Program-made: the position numbers and the translations under genes
Shown here: positions 23,101 through 34,326 of the stretch, piece after piece
How positions within the stretch are numbered: the stretch's first letter is position 1
Layout of the letters: each line of letters begins with the position of its first letter
The notes under the pieces: generated by a model
Databases searched by the model: none
What the model saw: only the letters and a program-made list of their open reading frames with translations
What the model was told of the DNA's origin: nothing
Assembly: GCA_001792895.1 (NCBI GenBank)
Contig: MARA01000046.1
Span: 62,001 to 126,000, forward strand
Direction: 5' to 3'
Source: Lentinus brumalis
Taxonomy: Eukaryota; Basidiomycota; Agaricomycetes; Polyporales; Polyporaceae
Length of the DNA stretch: 64,000 nucleotides

Positions 23101-25313
23101 ATGACGGGTGATCGGGACATCTCGGGCAGAGGGCTGAACACGCTTGGCGGCTGCTGCTGCTGCCGCGCCGCGAGGATGGTTACGAGATTCGAGGGTGCGG
23201 GGTGGAGGCACGAGGTCGGAGCAGCGATCACAGAGACAGAGTACTGTCGATGATACGATATGACATGAGTGTACAGCGTACCGAGGACGTAAGTACAGTC
23301 ATGCTATACTTATCCTTTGCACTGCCTGGCGGTGCGGACTGGAGGTTCGACGCTGAGCGGGGCGCGTCTTGGTGCGAGTGAGTAGATCGCGGTACATGTG
23401 GTATTCGATGAATTCTACCGAGTATATGTTGTGTCGGAGGGTACGAGATGAGCGTCAGGCCCCATCGTGATGCCCATCCGGGAGTCATCCTCGCTCAGGT
23501 ATGGGCCGATGACGAGTAACGGGGTGGGTGTGCTGTGCACGGAGAGATTGGGCGAGCACTATTCCCTGCAGTACCGCCGCGGGCGTGCGTAGTACTGCGC
23601 CGGTACATCTGAGGAGGGATAGCTCGAGTGGGCCGTCTTGGACTTGATGCGCTGGCGGTACACGTTAACACAATCCGATGGTCTTCCAGCATGGTGGAAG
23701 CGACGACATCCTCACCCACAGGAGGAAAACGATCGGAGGCAGCGAACATGCCGAAGGACCTGAAAGCAGCGCGCAGCGCGCGTCCCGCGGATGTTCATCG
23801 AAGGCCGTGGCGGCAGTGCAGATGGATCCGACATCCATCTCCCTCTATCCCTCATCTCCCTCGTGCCATACTCCGTTGAACATGATTGAACACGACAAGG
23901 AGCTCCCGGTCTGCGCCCCATACTGCTGTTGAGGGAGGTATGTCGCAAGATGCCGGGGATCGTACGCAAAGGCTCTCATTGGTCTCACCGCAACGCCTCT
24001 CCAGCTATGTACTCGACTCCAACCGGGGGACACGGTGCGACGGCGTGCTGGATCTGAATCATTCCCGACGAGCGTAGCGGTGGATGGGCTGATGGGCATT
24101 AGACCTGAATTACTTCAGCACTGACGATGGTAGCAGCGAAGTCCTCTCCACCGCGCGGAGTTGAGTCCGTCTGTGCCGCCCTTCCCGCGCGTCTCCTACG
24201 CCTCGAGCGTGAGGTCGCTCAGAAGCAGGTGCACGCCCTGTGGGCCGACTTCTGCAGTCCAGTCGACGCTGAGCAGGGAAGTTGGACTCGACGCATGAGT
24301 TGAAGTCCAGGACGCGAGGCAGAGATGCGTCCAGGAGGGGGAACGAGAGCGTGATATGACGGAGTGCGGCACAGAGATGGTGAGCAGAGACTCGCACGTA
24401 TTAGTACGACGTGTGTGCCGTCCCGATGCAGCGGGCATGCCAGCGCATGGACTTTGAGCACAGCGTGAGCCGGCCACTAGGTTTGTGTCGCGGAAGCGTA
24501 GCCGAGAATGCAACCAGGCAAGTTGGTGGCAGAGGCAGGCAGAAGGGGTATGAGGGCTGTTCGGCGAACGATGCACGCGCTTCGAGCACGTTGCGCACTC
24601 CGCATGTTCGCGTGGAACTTGCGACCGAAGCCAGTCAGCCACTGCGCTGCATCCGGTCGACCAACTGGACATACCTGCATGTTGAGATGGCTTCGGCAAC
24701 CTCGTCCCGACTCAGCGTCATCTTGAGTCCATGCGGTGTCAGAGTTTCGCGCACAGTGCGACAGCTCCTCAAGAACGGGCCCCATATGAGGATGTGGAAT
24801 TGGCTGGACGGCGAGGACAAAGCGGCAGGGACGAAAGAGAGAGGTCGGGGCGAAACTCAATATGACCGACGAATCAACAAGACAGGAATACGGACATACC
24901 TAGGTTCCCCGAGGCCGTCACCCTCTACTCATGATCAGCGGCAGTCGGCCTCCTAGCAAGCAGACGTACGGCGTACACCCAGTACGTGTCTTGAGACCAG
25001 TATTCTTCAGCAGCTCGCGTGCTCCGTTGCGAAAGACAGAAGCGAAGACAGAGCCAGACGGGGTGCAAAAGTGAGTGGCCAGAGTTCCAAGGAGCGAGTA
25101 AACAGCACAGGGTGAATCGTGACGGAAGGGCTGGGAGACATGATCATCCCGCAACAGACAGAGGCGGTCCGAGTGGTTCAACTTACTGTACTCTACATGC
25201 TCTAGCGCAGTACGCCCCACTCTGGGCCGAAGGAGCAAGCAGAAGAGCACGTTATCGCGTGCAGAGACTTGAAGGGCAGGGTATAGCAGACACAGCGCAG
25301 TCGGGCAAGCTCG
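23101..25313. other. Cassette C, copy 3, interrupted by the transposon nest
   Basis: Minus-strand NVLEARASFAEQ and RHKPSGRLTLCSKS (about 24590-24440) match the VLEARQLL and RPSGRFELS parts of copy 2. The stretch 25020-25200 matches 6890-7040 and 40570-40690. The other copies go straight on to the GATA motif; here a transposon nest of about 9.6 kb intervenes and the homology resumes at 34921. No intact gene found. Confidence 0.45.
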
Positions 25314-25517
25314 CACGACAGGCATATCCGCTTTTCGGCCCGGCCGAAAGGGGACCGTCAAGCGGCCGGACGAGAATACGTTAGCGGCGGGCTTTTGGCC
25401 GGCTTTCAGGCCGGGCCAGAAGCCGCCCTGTGGGCTCGGCTGGTGGACGGCTTTCGGCTGGACCCAAATGTTCGGCAGTGGCGTTAATTTTGGCCGGCCG
25501 TAAAGGGGTCCATTACT

Positions 25518-25644
25518 GGATGACTTCCCATAAGATTTACGGCCGTTGGAGCGTCCGTAAATCCATCAATCGGAGTTTGAAATTGTTTACGGACGGTTTG
25601 TCCGTATCCATAAGGATGGTATAATCTGATAACGTAGTTTACGG
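25518..25644 (+). repeat. Harbinger left end: TIR plus TTTACGG sites
   Basis: TTTACGG occurs at 25536 and, after the TIR, at 25586 and 25638; its inverse CCGTAAA is at 25555. Several are extended to TTTACGGAC. They mirror sites at the other end and are candidate transposase or partner binding sites. Confidence 0.7.
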
Positions 25645-25688
25645 ACAACCGCGTCGCGCGCTCACCTTCTCTCGCCGTTCTCGACACC

Positions 25689-27036
25689 ATGCCTCCCGCC
25701 TCCCTCGACTACGACAGCACCTCTGAGGAAGAAGAAGATGAGGAGTACGAGAGGGTCGCGCTTGCAGGCCTTGCTTTCGCCTTCATTGGTGCAGAAGAAG
25801 CACGCATCACCCGCGCTGAGCGCCGTCAGCCCAGCAGGCGTTACCTGCGCCGTGCTCAGCTTTTGCCGAACCCACGTCGGGACACACCATGGCAAGCCTT
25901 GTACGAGAGCCGCGACGACCGCGCGTACATCACCACTATGGGAATTAACGTCGACACATTCCATTACATCCTCGACCACGGCTTCGCACGCAAGTGGAAC
26001 CGCCATCCTATCCCCCGCGCTGACGCCAATCCAGGTGGACTTGCTCGTCTTGGACGACGCTCCTTGGATGCAGCAGGAGCCCTCGGACTCATATATCATT
26101 ATCTCTCCTCTGCCATGCCCGACACTGCTCTCCAGCAGATCTTCGCTCTTGTCCCTTCGACCATCACCCGCTACCGCTCGTGGGCACTCAAAATTCTCCT
26201 GAAGGTGCTTCGGCGCATTCCCCCTGGGCGCATCTCGTGGTGGAAGGATGCAGATGAGTGCGCAGAGGATAGCGCGCTCATTTGTGCTCGGCATCCTCTA
26301 CTGTCAGGGGCAATCGGGAGCGTTGATGGGCTCAACATCCTCACCGCTGCATCGGATGACCCAGAAGTTGAGAATGCGTCGTATAACGGGTGGTTGCATG
26401 GTCACTACACGAGTTGCATAATTGTCTTCTCCCCGCGTGGTGTGTCTTATTTAATCATATTTTTGCGCCAACTTATACTTATCGTTTGCATGAGGGATGA
26501 TCAAGGAAGCCGTGCTCAATGCTCCAGGCAGCTGGCATGATGCCAAAGTTGCTCGTCCGGTGTACGAGCTTCTCCGCCACCACACACCTGAGGGGTATTA
26601 TCTGGTTGCCGATACTGCTTTTCCACGGGGGACAAGCAGCATTGCGGGGCGCATCCAGGCTCCGATGAAGGCCAACGCAGCTCTGCCGCACAATGCTGCT
26701 GAGCGTGAGGCATTGCTTGCCCGTGATCGGCAGCTGCTGTCATATCGGCAGACAGCTGAGTGGGGTATGCGACAGCTGCGTGCTGGCTTTGGACGGCTGC
26801 GTGTCCCCTTGGACATCAATGACCCACAGGGGCGTGCAGAGCTGCTCGAAGTTTGCGTACGTTCAGTCAATGTACGTGCGGAACGGGTGGGGATCTCGGA
26901 GATTCGGAACGTCTACATGCGGATCTGGCAAGAAGCGGAGGATGACGATATATGGAACCACTTCGAGGATGTACTCTTCGGTGAGATCCGTCGTCGTGAT
27001 CGGGTATCTCGCTTTCACCGTGTAGCTCAGGAGTAA
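25689..27036 (+). CDS. PIF/Harbinger transposase (DDE_Tnp_4 type)
   Basis: Catalyses cut-and-paste transposition. Exons 25689-26439 and 26495-27036 are joined across a 55-nt GT..AG intron and give 430 aa. The acidic N-terminus (STSEEEEDEEYE) is followed by a helical region, then the DDE nuclease core: D213 in GSVDGLNI, D290 in YLVADTAFP and E339 in TAEWGMRQLRAGFGR. Also typical of the family are NASYNGWLHGHYTSC and NAPGSWHDA. All three catalytic residues are present and the frame is open, so the gene could be active. The start is the first ATG, in context ACCATGC, within the 5' TTTACGG region. Members of this family need a Myb-like partner to enter the nucleus and bind the ends; one is encoded next door. 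Confidence 0.9.
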
Positions 27037-27118
27037 TGCAGACATTGCTTCTACAATCAAATCAAGTATATTTGTGTAACAGGGGAGCAAGGAGCATCAA
27101 TGAAGAGTAAATATACAA

Positions 27119-28878
27119 TTACACACGAGATGAACTTGAGGCAAGCGAGGCCAGTGCATCAAGCGCGCTCGCAGCAGACGGCATATGCTGCGAACGAGTG
27201 GGAGTCTGCGGTGAAGGGCTGCGCGCCCGCGGAGTGTGGTCAAACCGCGGGGTGCGGGGGGAGATAGCGCTGAACGAGTGATGCTGGGTTCGAGGTGTGC
27301 GTGGGGAATAGTCATCATAGAAAGAGCGGCGGCGGTGGGATGGGCGTAGCAGCTCTTGCATATCGAAGCGAGCTTGAAGACGGGCGAGCTCCTGCCCCTG
27401 CTGCTGTAGTTGCATCGTGAGTTGGAAGATGCGATCTTCGAGGGCACGGTTGCGCGCCTCGAGCTCGCGCTTGTCCTGCCTGAGAGCGTCGAGCTCACCC
27501 TGAACGAGTTTGCGCGCAAAGCGGGCTTCGTCCTGAGAGCTGCGCTGGGCCGGGTCGAGGGCGTTGACGATGGAACTCATGAATTGCGCGGTCTGGGCGC
27601 GACGTGTGGCTGTGGTCGACTTTGACGACGCGCTCGCTGCACGAGCCTGCTTGGGTGTAGATGATACGGTCGACTTCTTGGATGGCTTCGGCGGAGCATC
27701 GAGCACCTCAATGTCCGAGTCGTTGTTCTGCGCAAAGCCATCTCCGTCGTCGTCGTCCTCGCCATCCTCGCCGCCATTGTCGCCGTCCTCATCATCCAAG
27801 TCCGAGTCCGAGTCCGACACCACCTTCTGGCCATCATTAACCTCGCGCAAGTACACCCTCTCCTCGATCGAGCTATTGATCTGCCAAGCTTCTTCGACCT
27901 GCCAGGGAACCTCGGCTTCGCCGGTGGGCTTCGGTGTATTGACAAGCTGGAGGACGATGTCAGTGAATACCAGCCAAAAGGTACCATTGAACGTCTGACT
28001 CACCATTTCGAACTTCGTCCGCAGAGCCTTCCAAGCCCGCGCGGGACGACCATTCTTCTCTGCCCATCTGTTGAAGATTACCCCACATTGCTGCCATCCC
28101 TGCTGGCTCATCGGCTTCTTCTTTTTGAGGATCTTGAAAAGCGCTCTAAGATCGTCATCGTTGTAGTTTTGCGCGCCCGGCGCGCGGCCGCTACGTCCAG
28201 ATGCCTTCGCCATCCCCGCCACAGCAGCCGTGCCATCCTCATCCTGCGCCTGTGCCTGCTGCGCTTTACCCTTGCCCTTCCCTCGCCCCCCTTCGCCCCC
28301 TGCTTGACCTTCTTTGACGGCTCATTCAGCGGCTCCACCGCCGCCTGTTTCTTGCCCTTGTCAGATGACGACGCGGCGACACGGCTCACGTGAACTTCCA
28401 GCTCTGGACTTGACGGCGGAGACTCCGGAGAAAAGGATATGTTGCGCCATCCAGAGGATGGAGAGGTTGACGAAGGTGCGGGCGGAGGTGCAGGTTGCGG
28501 GGGAGGATGTGACTGAACGGGTGGGTATTGAAAGCGGAAGTCAGATTGGAAGGGAGGGAAGGGCGACGCGCCCTGCGCGCTGGGACTGCCATTGGACAAC
28601 TGACCACTCGATTGAGCCGGACGCAGGTGCTGTCCGGGGCCGGGACCTCCGCCGGGTACCTGAGCACTCGACAGATGAAGCTGCTGCCCCGGTGCGAGGG
28701 AGGGCGTGCCGGTCGAGTTCTCGAAGCCTGTGAACTGTGCCAGTGGTTAGCGCAGTTAATACGGTATAAGGGATGATGTACGTACATCTTGCTAAGAGGC
28801 TGAATACCCGTGCCAGCGGCCACTGACCTGGTCCTGCCAAAAGACTTGCTGCGGGGTGACCCCATCGGAGCCGTCCAT
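27119..28878 (-). CDS. Harbinger-associated Myb/SANT-like (DUF6818-like) protein, frameshifted
   Basis: Second Harbinger gene, the DNA-binding partner of the transposase. The ATG is at 28878, with an intron ending at CACTGGCACAG (28736); the donor may be GTCAGT or GTACGT. The N-terminal part is proline- and glutamine-rich (SHPPPQPAPPPAPS). The DNA-binding core reads NYNDDDLRALFKILKKKKP then GWQQCGVIFNRWAEKNGRP, a trihelix/SANT-like pattern with spaced tryptophans. It is followed by a long acidic stretch (SDSDSDLDDEDGDNGGEDGE), an arginine- and glutamine-rich coiled coil near the end (LEARNRALEDRIFQLTMQLQ) and a Ser/Pro tail. The upstream frame (KKVKQGAKGGEG) and the downstream frame (GKAQQAQAQDEDG) differ by one base around the C6 run at 28286-28291. 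This is either a mutation or a homopolymer sequencing error. Confidence 0.75.
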
Positions 28879-29061
28879 GGGTGCGAGAGAGTATTAAACG
28901 AGAGTACGAGAGAGTAGGAGCAGTGAGATTTACGGGATTAATAGAGTATGAGGAAGAGAAGAGAGCGCGACGCGACGCGCGACGAGGAGATGAGCGCCTC
29001 GTCCCAGATCCGAGATCGAGTCGGAGCCTGAATGTATACCTTACAAGGAAGGCTGACGTCA

Positions 29062-29246
29062 TTTACGGACGTCTTGCAGTTTAGAAAGGGGGGTCGACCC
29101 CCCCTTCTAGATTCTGGGCGCCTGCAGCGTTTACGGAGCCCAAAGCCATCAGCGGAGTTTGGATCTAGCTCGGCATCTCGGCCGTCAGCGCAGATCACGA
29201 ATTTACGGACACTCCAACGTCCGTAAATTCTTATGGGAAGTCATCC
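29062..29246 (-). repeat. Harbinger right end: TIR plus TTTACGG sites
   Basis: TTTACGG at 29062, 29130 and 29202, and inverse CCGTAAA at 29221, followed by the TIR end at 29246. A palindromic G6-TCGA-C6 block lies at 29088-29103 between sites. It mirrors the left end. Confidence 0.7.
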
Positions 29247-29670
29247 ACTTGTCGTATGTATACCTTTTGTCCGGGCGAACATGTGGCCAAGGAGGAATCC
29301 TTTGCGGCCAAATTTCGGACGGTCCAGAGTGTGGGCCTTTGGCGCCACTTCCGGCTGACCGAAAAGGAAAAGATGTGGCCCGTCGTTACGGTTACCTTTG
29401 TGGCTCGCCGGAAAGGCGCCCGAAAGTCAAACCACGCCTTTGCGGCCGTCCAAAATGCGACCGCATGTCCTTCCAGCAGCGGCCCGATAGCCGTCCAAAA
29501 GTCGTTCACAGGGGGTATCCTGTGGCTTAAATTACGTCTGGGCCAATAGCTGAGCCTTGACGCGGCCTTTGGCCCAGGCCAAAACTCGGCCGAAAATTGG
29601 CCGTTAAGGTATTCTCGTCCGGCCGCTTGACGGTCCCCTTTCGGCCGGGCCGAAAAGCGGATATGCCTGT

Positions 29671-30558
29671 CACGGCGTGCATCTTCAAAATCCGGGACCC
29701 CTGACAGGCACGTGACTTACTTGTGGCGGGTTTCCAGTCACGAATAAGTCCAGAGTATGTCAAGGGGTTAGGACGGTTAGCAGTCACGACAAATTCAAGT
29801 CAAGGTAATTGTTGCAAACGTCTTGTTACGTGACACGTTCGGGACAAACTAATTGTACAGAATCAGGACACACATGGGACATATTCGAGATAGTCTACAA
29901 GACGATGCGGAGTCAAGGGAAAAGACACATAACCGAGGGAAAGGTGATCTATCAATACAAGGGACAAAGCACAGATAGGAATCCTGTCCCGCGAACATAA
30001 TTGTATTTGACAGGAAGGACAAAGGTCCAGGGCCCTGACAAATCCGCGACTTGTTTGCAGTGTGAGGGAAAGATAACCTGTCGATACAAGGGACAAAGGC
30101 TGGATAAGTGTCTCGTCTCGCGAACGTAATTGCGAGGACAAAGGTCCCGGCCCGAGACAAGTCCGTGACTTGTTTGCAGTCTCGACACATGGACTTGCCG
30201 AGACACACAAAGAACCGCGAGCAAGTCAATGTCACGGCCTGAAAGCCCGTCACAAAAATGTCAGGAGCGAGTCATACCAAGGGAATATTTGAGAATGTCG
30301 CGGACTGGAATGGTCCAGTGACTTTATTGAGACAGACAACATGTCTCGTCCGGCGACCTGTCAGCTGTCCGGACAAAGGGAGCGCAATCGCGCTCACTCG
30401 AGCGCACCCGAGCGCATGCGGCAGCGTTGCGCTCAGGTGCGCACAGACACGCCTCGGTGCATCCGCCAGAGCGAGCTCGGTCTGCTCATGCATCATGGCC
30501 GGCGCACGGCCGCACTCACAAGGAGCTCACTGGTGCGCGGCGTGCGCTCACCCGGAGC
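29671..30558 (+). repeat. CACTA long terminal inverted repeat, left
   Basis: 888 bp, matching 34026-34913 in reverse with only a handful of substitutions. It contains GGACAAA six times in the same orientation (29842, 29962, 30017, 30091, 30136, 30371) and an internal two-copy repeat of about 120-129 bp (29936 and 30063). Such clustered subterminal motifs are typical transposase binding sites of CACTA elements. Confidence 0.9.
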
Positions 30559-30958
30559 TCGGTTCCGCTCACGGCGAGTGCGGCCGCACCTTTGCCTAGC
30601 ACCAAAGTGGGCCAAGCGACCGCGGCCGCGCTCACCGTGAGCAAGCCGGCGAGCGATGTGTGCTCACCCAGAGCTCCGCATGAGCTCGCTCACCGTTGAG
30701 TGCGGCCGCCGCTCGAGTGTGCTGCTCATGGCCAGAGCACGGCCGCACTCACAAGGAGCTCACTGGTGCGCGGTGTGCGCTCACCCGGAGCTCGGTTTCG
30801 CTCACGGCGAGTGCGGCCGCACCTTTGCCTAGCACCAAAGTGGGCCAAGCGACCGCGGCCGCGCTCACCGTGAGCAAGCCGGCGAGCGATGTGTGCTCAC
30901 CCAGAGCTCCGCACGAGCTCGCTCACCGTTGAGTGCGGCCGCCGCTCGAGTGCGCGCA
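30493..30958. repeat. 233-bp tandem duplication inside the CACTA element
   Basis: TCATGGCC begins copies at 30493 and 30726. The copies differ at a few bases and both contain the rare GCGGCCGC-rich stretch and CACCTTTGCCTAGCACCAAA. The first copy overlaps the inner end of the left long inverted repeat. It is absent from the right side, so it arose after or outside the inverted-repeat exchange. Confidence 0.9.
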
Positions 30959-31345
30959 ACCAGAGCGCTCGACGCATGGCCAGAACGCAGCCCCCGAAAC
31001 ACGGTCCAGTTCAGCAAAAGAGAGACGGGCAAGCCCATGCAGTTAATGCTTCGCCAGCGTGCGCGGCCTGCGCTCACCCGGAGCTCGGTCAACTCACTAG
31101 CGCAGCCCCCACTCATCAAAGGCGCATCGGCACACGCTCAGCCCAGCTCATTGTGAGTGCGGCCGGACTCTAGCATGTGCGCGGAGCCTGCCCCGTTCGC
31201 CCCGCGTGCACTCACAGCAAACTCGTCCCAACACCGTGTGCGCCACCTGCGTGCATATTCTCGAGTTCATCAGAAGCGAGCTTGTACTCACCATTCATTT
31301 GAAGGTTCCCTTCCTACGACTAAGAGTGAAGGAGAAGGCGTTCCA

Positions 31346-34326
31346 TCAGCGTCCATTCTCGCAAGCACATGCCGGATTGCTACTCACCCTGTCGAGACTT
31401 CTTGCGACGATGCAGGGTCGAGAAATCTCTGATGGGACATAGCGGAAAGCTGCGAAATGGGCGACCACATCGTCAAGTTTGATGAGCTGATCTTCGGCTT
31501 CGAACTCGTCGTAGTACAACGTAGTCTCTAGCTCCGGGAACTTGCGGTACGGGTCCTGCGCCCCATCCGAGGCCGAAAGCTGCGCGAATCGTCGCACGAC
31601 AAAGAATGGCTCGACAACCGGCTTGCCGTTCTGGACGCGTTGGTGATAGAAGATGTGGGATATTTGCCCCGCTCGTGGAAGCATCATTCCGGGATCGCAG
31701 AAGATGATGTACGAATCGCGCTCGCCCTTTTCCTGTGTGGCGAATCGAATGCCAAGGTGGTGCATCCACGGGACAAATTGTCCTGCAGGATGTAGTCGAG
31801 GCTTCCCCTCAGATGCCGGGCTATGTGCGGATTGGAACAGCGGCAATGGGTTCATAGAGTTGATGAGACGTAGAAGGGATGAGTAGACGTGGGAAGCGAG
31901 TGGGGCCTCCTTGTGACGATCGTACTCGAAGAGCGGCGACTTGAGGTCTCCGCCGAATGCAAGGATATCCGTGACGCGCGTGCCACGCACACGATCGCTG
32001 AATGCGTTCTCAAACGCTGTCAGCATGTCCTTGTACACGTCATCCTGGGGCCAAGGTGTCGTGCGCATCAGCCACCGCAGGTTCGCACCCATGTAGAAGT
32101 AGCGCATGAACGTTGATGCCATTTGCCCTATAGTCACAGGTTCAGTATGGGACGCCTAGGCTAACCGTATGGCAGACATAGACATACCCGCTTTGAAGTT
32201 GGTCTTCATGCGTTGCAGCAGGCCATTATAGCGTTCGAATGGGAATGCCCACCAGCCGTGGACTGGGCCAAAGGCGTCGAGGAAAGTCTTCAGATGAAGA
32301 GCGAGGTGGTGGTTGGGGACAAGCTTGTGGTTGTAGAAGTTGCGTAGGCCGCGTAAATAGTGCTCCATGTGATAGTCAAAGGCAGCCGAGCGAGCATAGT
32401 CCATTGAACGCCGAGAGAGGAGATCTACGGCGATCACTAGGTGTATGAAGTTCTTGAGAGCTTCGAGTTCGTCCGAAGAAGCAGAGGAAGTTCCCCAGAG
32501 GCGAATGAGAGTGATGACAAGGTTAACCGTGCACACCGTACGCCAGTGATCGGCCTTCAGCTTGCCATGGCCGGCAGCGCCGAAGTTCGATGGTATCTTC
32601 TCCAGCCACGATGGGAGGATGGTCGACTCGATGTCCTCTCTAACCTCTTTCAGAGCGTCCCCAGTAAAAAGGAAGCGAGGAGGTTGTGGTGGGGGTTCAT
32701 CGTACGGCAGACGGAAGTGAGTAGTTTCTTCGTCGAGGACCGGGGGCAGCTGGAATTCGGAAAGATCCCCGTTACGCTGAGCGGCCTATTAAGAGTACAA
32801 TCAGCATATGCTCAAACGCAAGACGGGCGCGTATTACTCACCCATGCAAGCAAAGCCTGCGCATATTCACGTCGAGTGGACTCCTTGACCCTCTCACCGA
32901 TGATTCGGTTATAACGCGTGACAGCGGAGAGATAGTCTTTCCGCATGTTCGCCAGCGTGTTCTCTGCCCGTGCTTCCAGAGCATTGCGGATCCTATTGAG
33001 CTGGATCTGCTGTTCCTGAGGACCGTGCAGGGCAGCACCCCGGCTAGACGAGTTCACCGCCCCACGACCGATTCTCCAGACCTCCTGACAATGGTGTCGC
33101 AGCTCTCCGAGGAACACGTTGTGCATGACGTCGAGCACAGCGTATCGCGTGGGATCCCAATAAGGGAGACGCAACAGCTCGGACCAGCGGACTCCCTCTT
33201 GTTTGGCGATCTTCTCCCTCTCCGTGTCGGTCTGTGCGTCGCGCCACTTGCATGCAATGCGAAAGTGTTCGGCCCAAGATCGAGGTTCAGGCCACTGGGA
33301 GCGTTCGACGTTCGACTGGTCCTGGGACAGAAGCGGACAGAAGGAGCAGAAAAGTGCGGCCGCGTGCCCAATGAATCCGGCTGTCTTGCGCATGGCGGGG
33401 AGATCGCAGACTAATGGTATGAGGGCAGCACGTACCAAAGAACCTGTTGTCCTCTTCCCGGCAGACTGCTTGAAGTACGCGCCAGGGTCCCATAGCTCGA
33501 GGAGGTCGTCAACCAGGGGCTTCAGCAAGTGATTGATCTCGTGGAGATGGGGTTCCTTCGGACCCGGGATGATACCCGCTAGGAATATGTTCTCGGCGCG
33601 ATAGCGGAGGTATGGAGGGAGGTTAAGACAGGCGAGGTAGATGACGCCAATCGAGTGCGATTTGCCAGCCGCCTTGTTACCGTACGGATTGAACCAGTCA
33701 ATGAACATGCTGAAGACGAGGTGTATGGAACCGTCGGGTTGAACCGAGTACAGGGTCTTCCCATCTGGACCGATGAAGCCGCGGATGGCGGGGGCCTCCA
33801 TGATATCGTCGAACTTGTGGCCCGCGACGCGCTGCCAAGCGTCCTTGAGTATATCGCGGTATCCGGGTCGCGCTAGCAGGTCCGCGATCCACGATTTCGG
33901 GCTCCGATATGGGAACGATCGGAGAGCTCGAAACACCGTAGTCCAACCTTCCTCCTTGCGATGCGGGGCAAGTGATTGTTTCTTCACGAGCAGCTCGCCG
34001 CACACTGGTTGGTCAGTCTCCTGATGCTCCGGGTGAGCGCACGCCGCGCACCAGTGAGCTCCTTGTGAGTGCGGCCGTGCGCCGGCCATGATGCATGAGC
34101 AGACCGAGCTCGCTCTGGCGGATGCACCGAGGCGTGTCTGTGCGCACCTGAGCGCAACGCTGCCGCATGCGCTCGGGTGCGCTCGAGTGAGCGCAATTGC
34201 GCTCCCTTTGTCCGGACAGCTGACAGGTCGCCGGACGAGACATGTTGTCTGTCTCAATAAAGTCACTGGACCATTCCAGTCCGCGACATTCTCAAATATT
34301 CCCTTGGTATGACTCGCTCCTGACAT
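31346..34326 (-). CDS. Plavaka/Tnp2-like transposase
   Basis: Exons 34326-32842, 32785-32188 and 32127-31346 give about 954 aa, with phases consistent and donors GTGAGT and GTATGT. Family-typical blocks: FSMFIDWFNPYGNKAAGKSH, YRAENIFLAGIIPGPKEPHL, LVRAALIPLVCDLPAMRKTA with a CSFC motif, GVRWSELLRLPYWDPTRYAV then LDVMHNVFLGELRHHC, and near the end DDVVAHFAAFRYVP. These match the fungal Plavaka group of CACTA transposases. The first 100 or so codons, including the only upstream ATG at 34326, lie inside the right 888-bp inverted repeat and do not resemble the usual N-terminal zinc-finger region. The gene may therefore be 5'-truncated, with its true start lost or replaced. Confidence 0.8.

Larger units (their letters stand above)
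25518..29246. mobile_element. PIF/Harbinger DNA transposon
   Basis: A 3729-bp element with inverted ends GGATGACTTCCCATAAGA, extending about 48 bp with few mismatches. The flanking target duplication is ACT (25515-25517 and 29247-29249). A 3-bp duplication is normal for PIF/Harbinger. It holds a transposase (+) and a Myb/SANT-like partner (-) in convergent order, the usual two-gene layout. The transposase looks intact, while the partner has one frameshift. Confidence 0.85.

Noticed and set aside
25314..25317. CACG as a 4-bp target duplication of the outer element (CACG also follows GCCTGT at 29671)
   Set aside because: The right-hand CACG is the first four bases of the CACTA element. Rejoining across that element extends the TIR to include CACG and reveals a TCG duplication instead.
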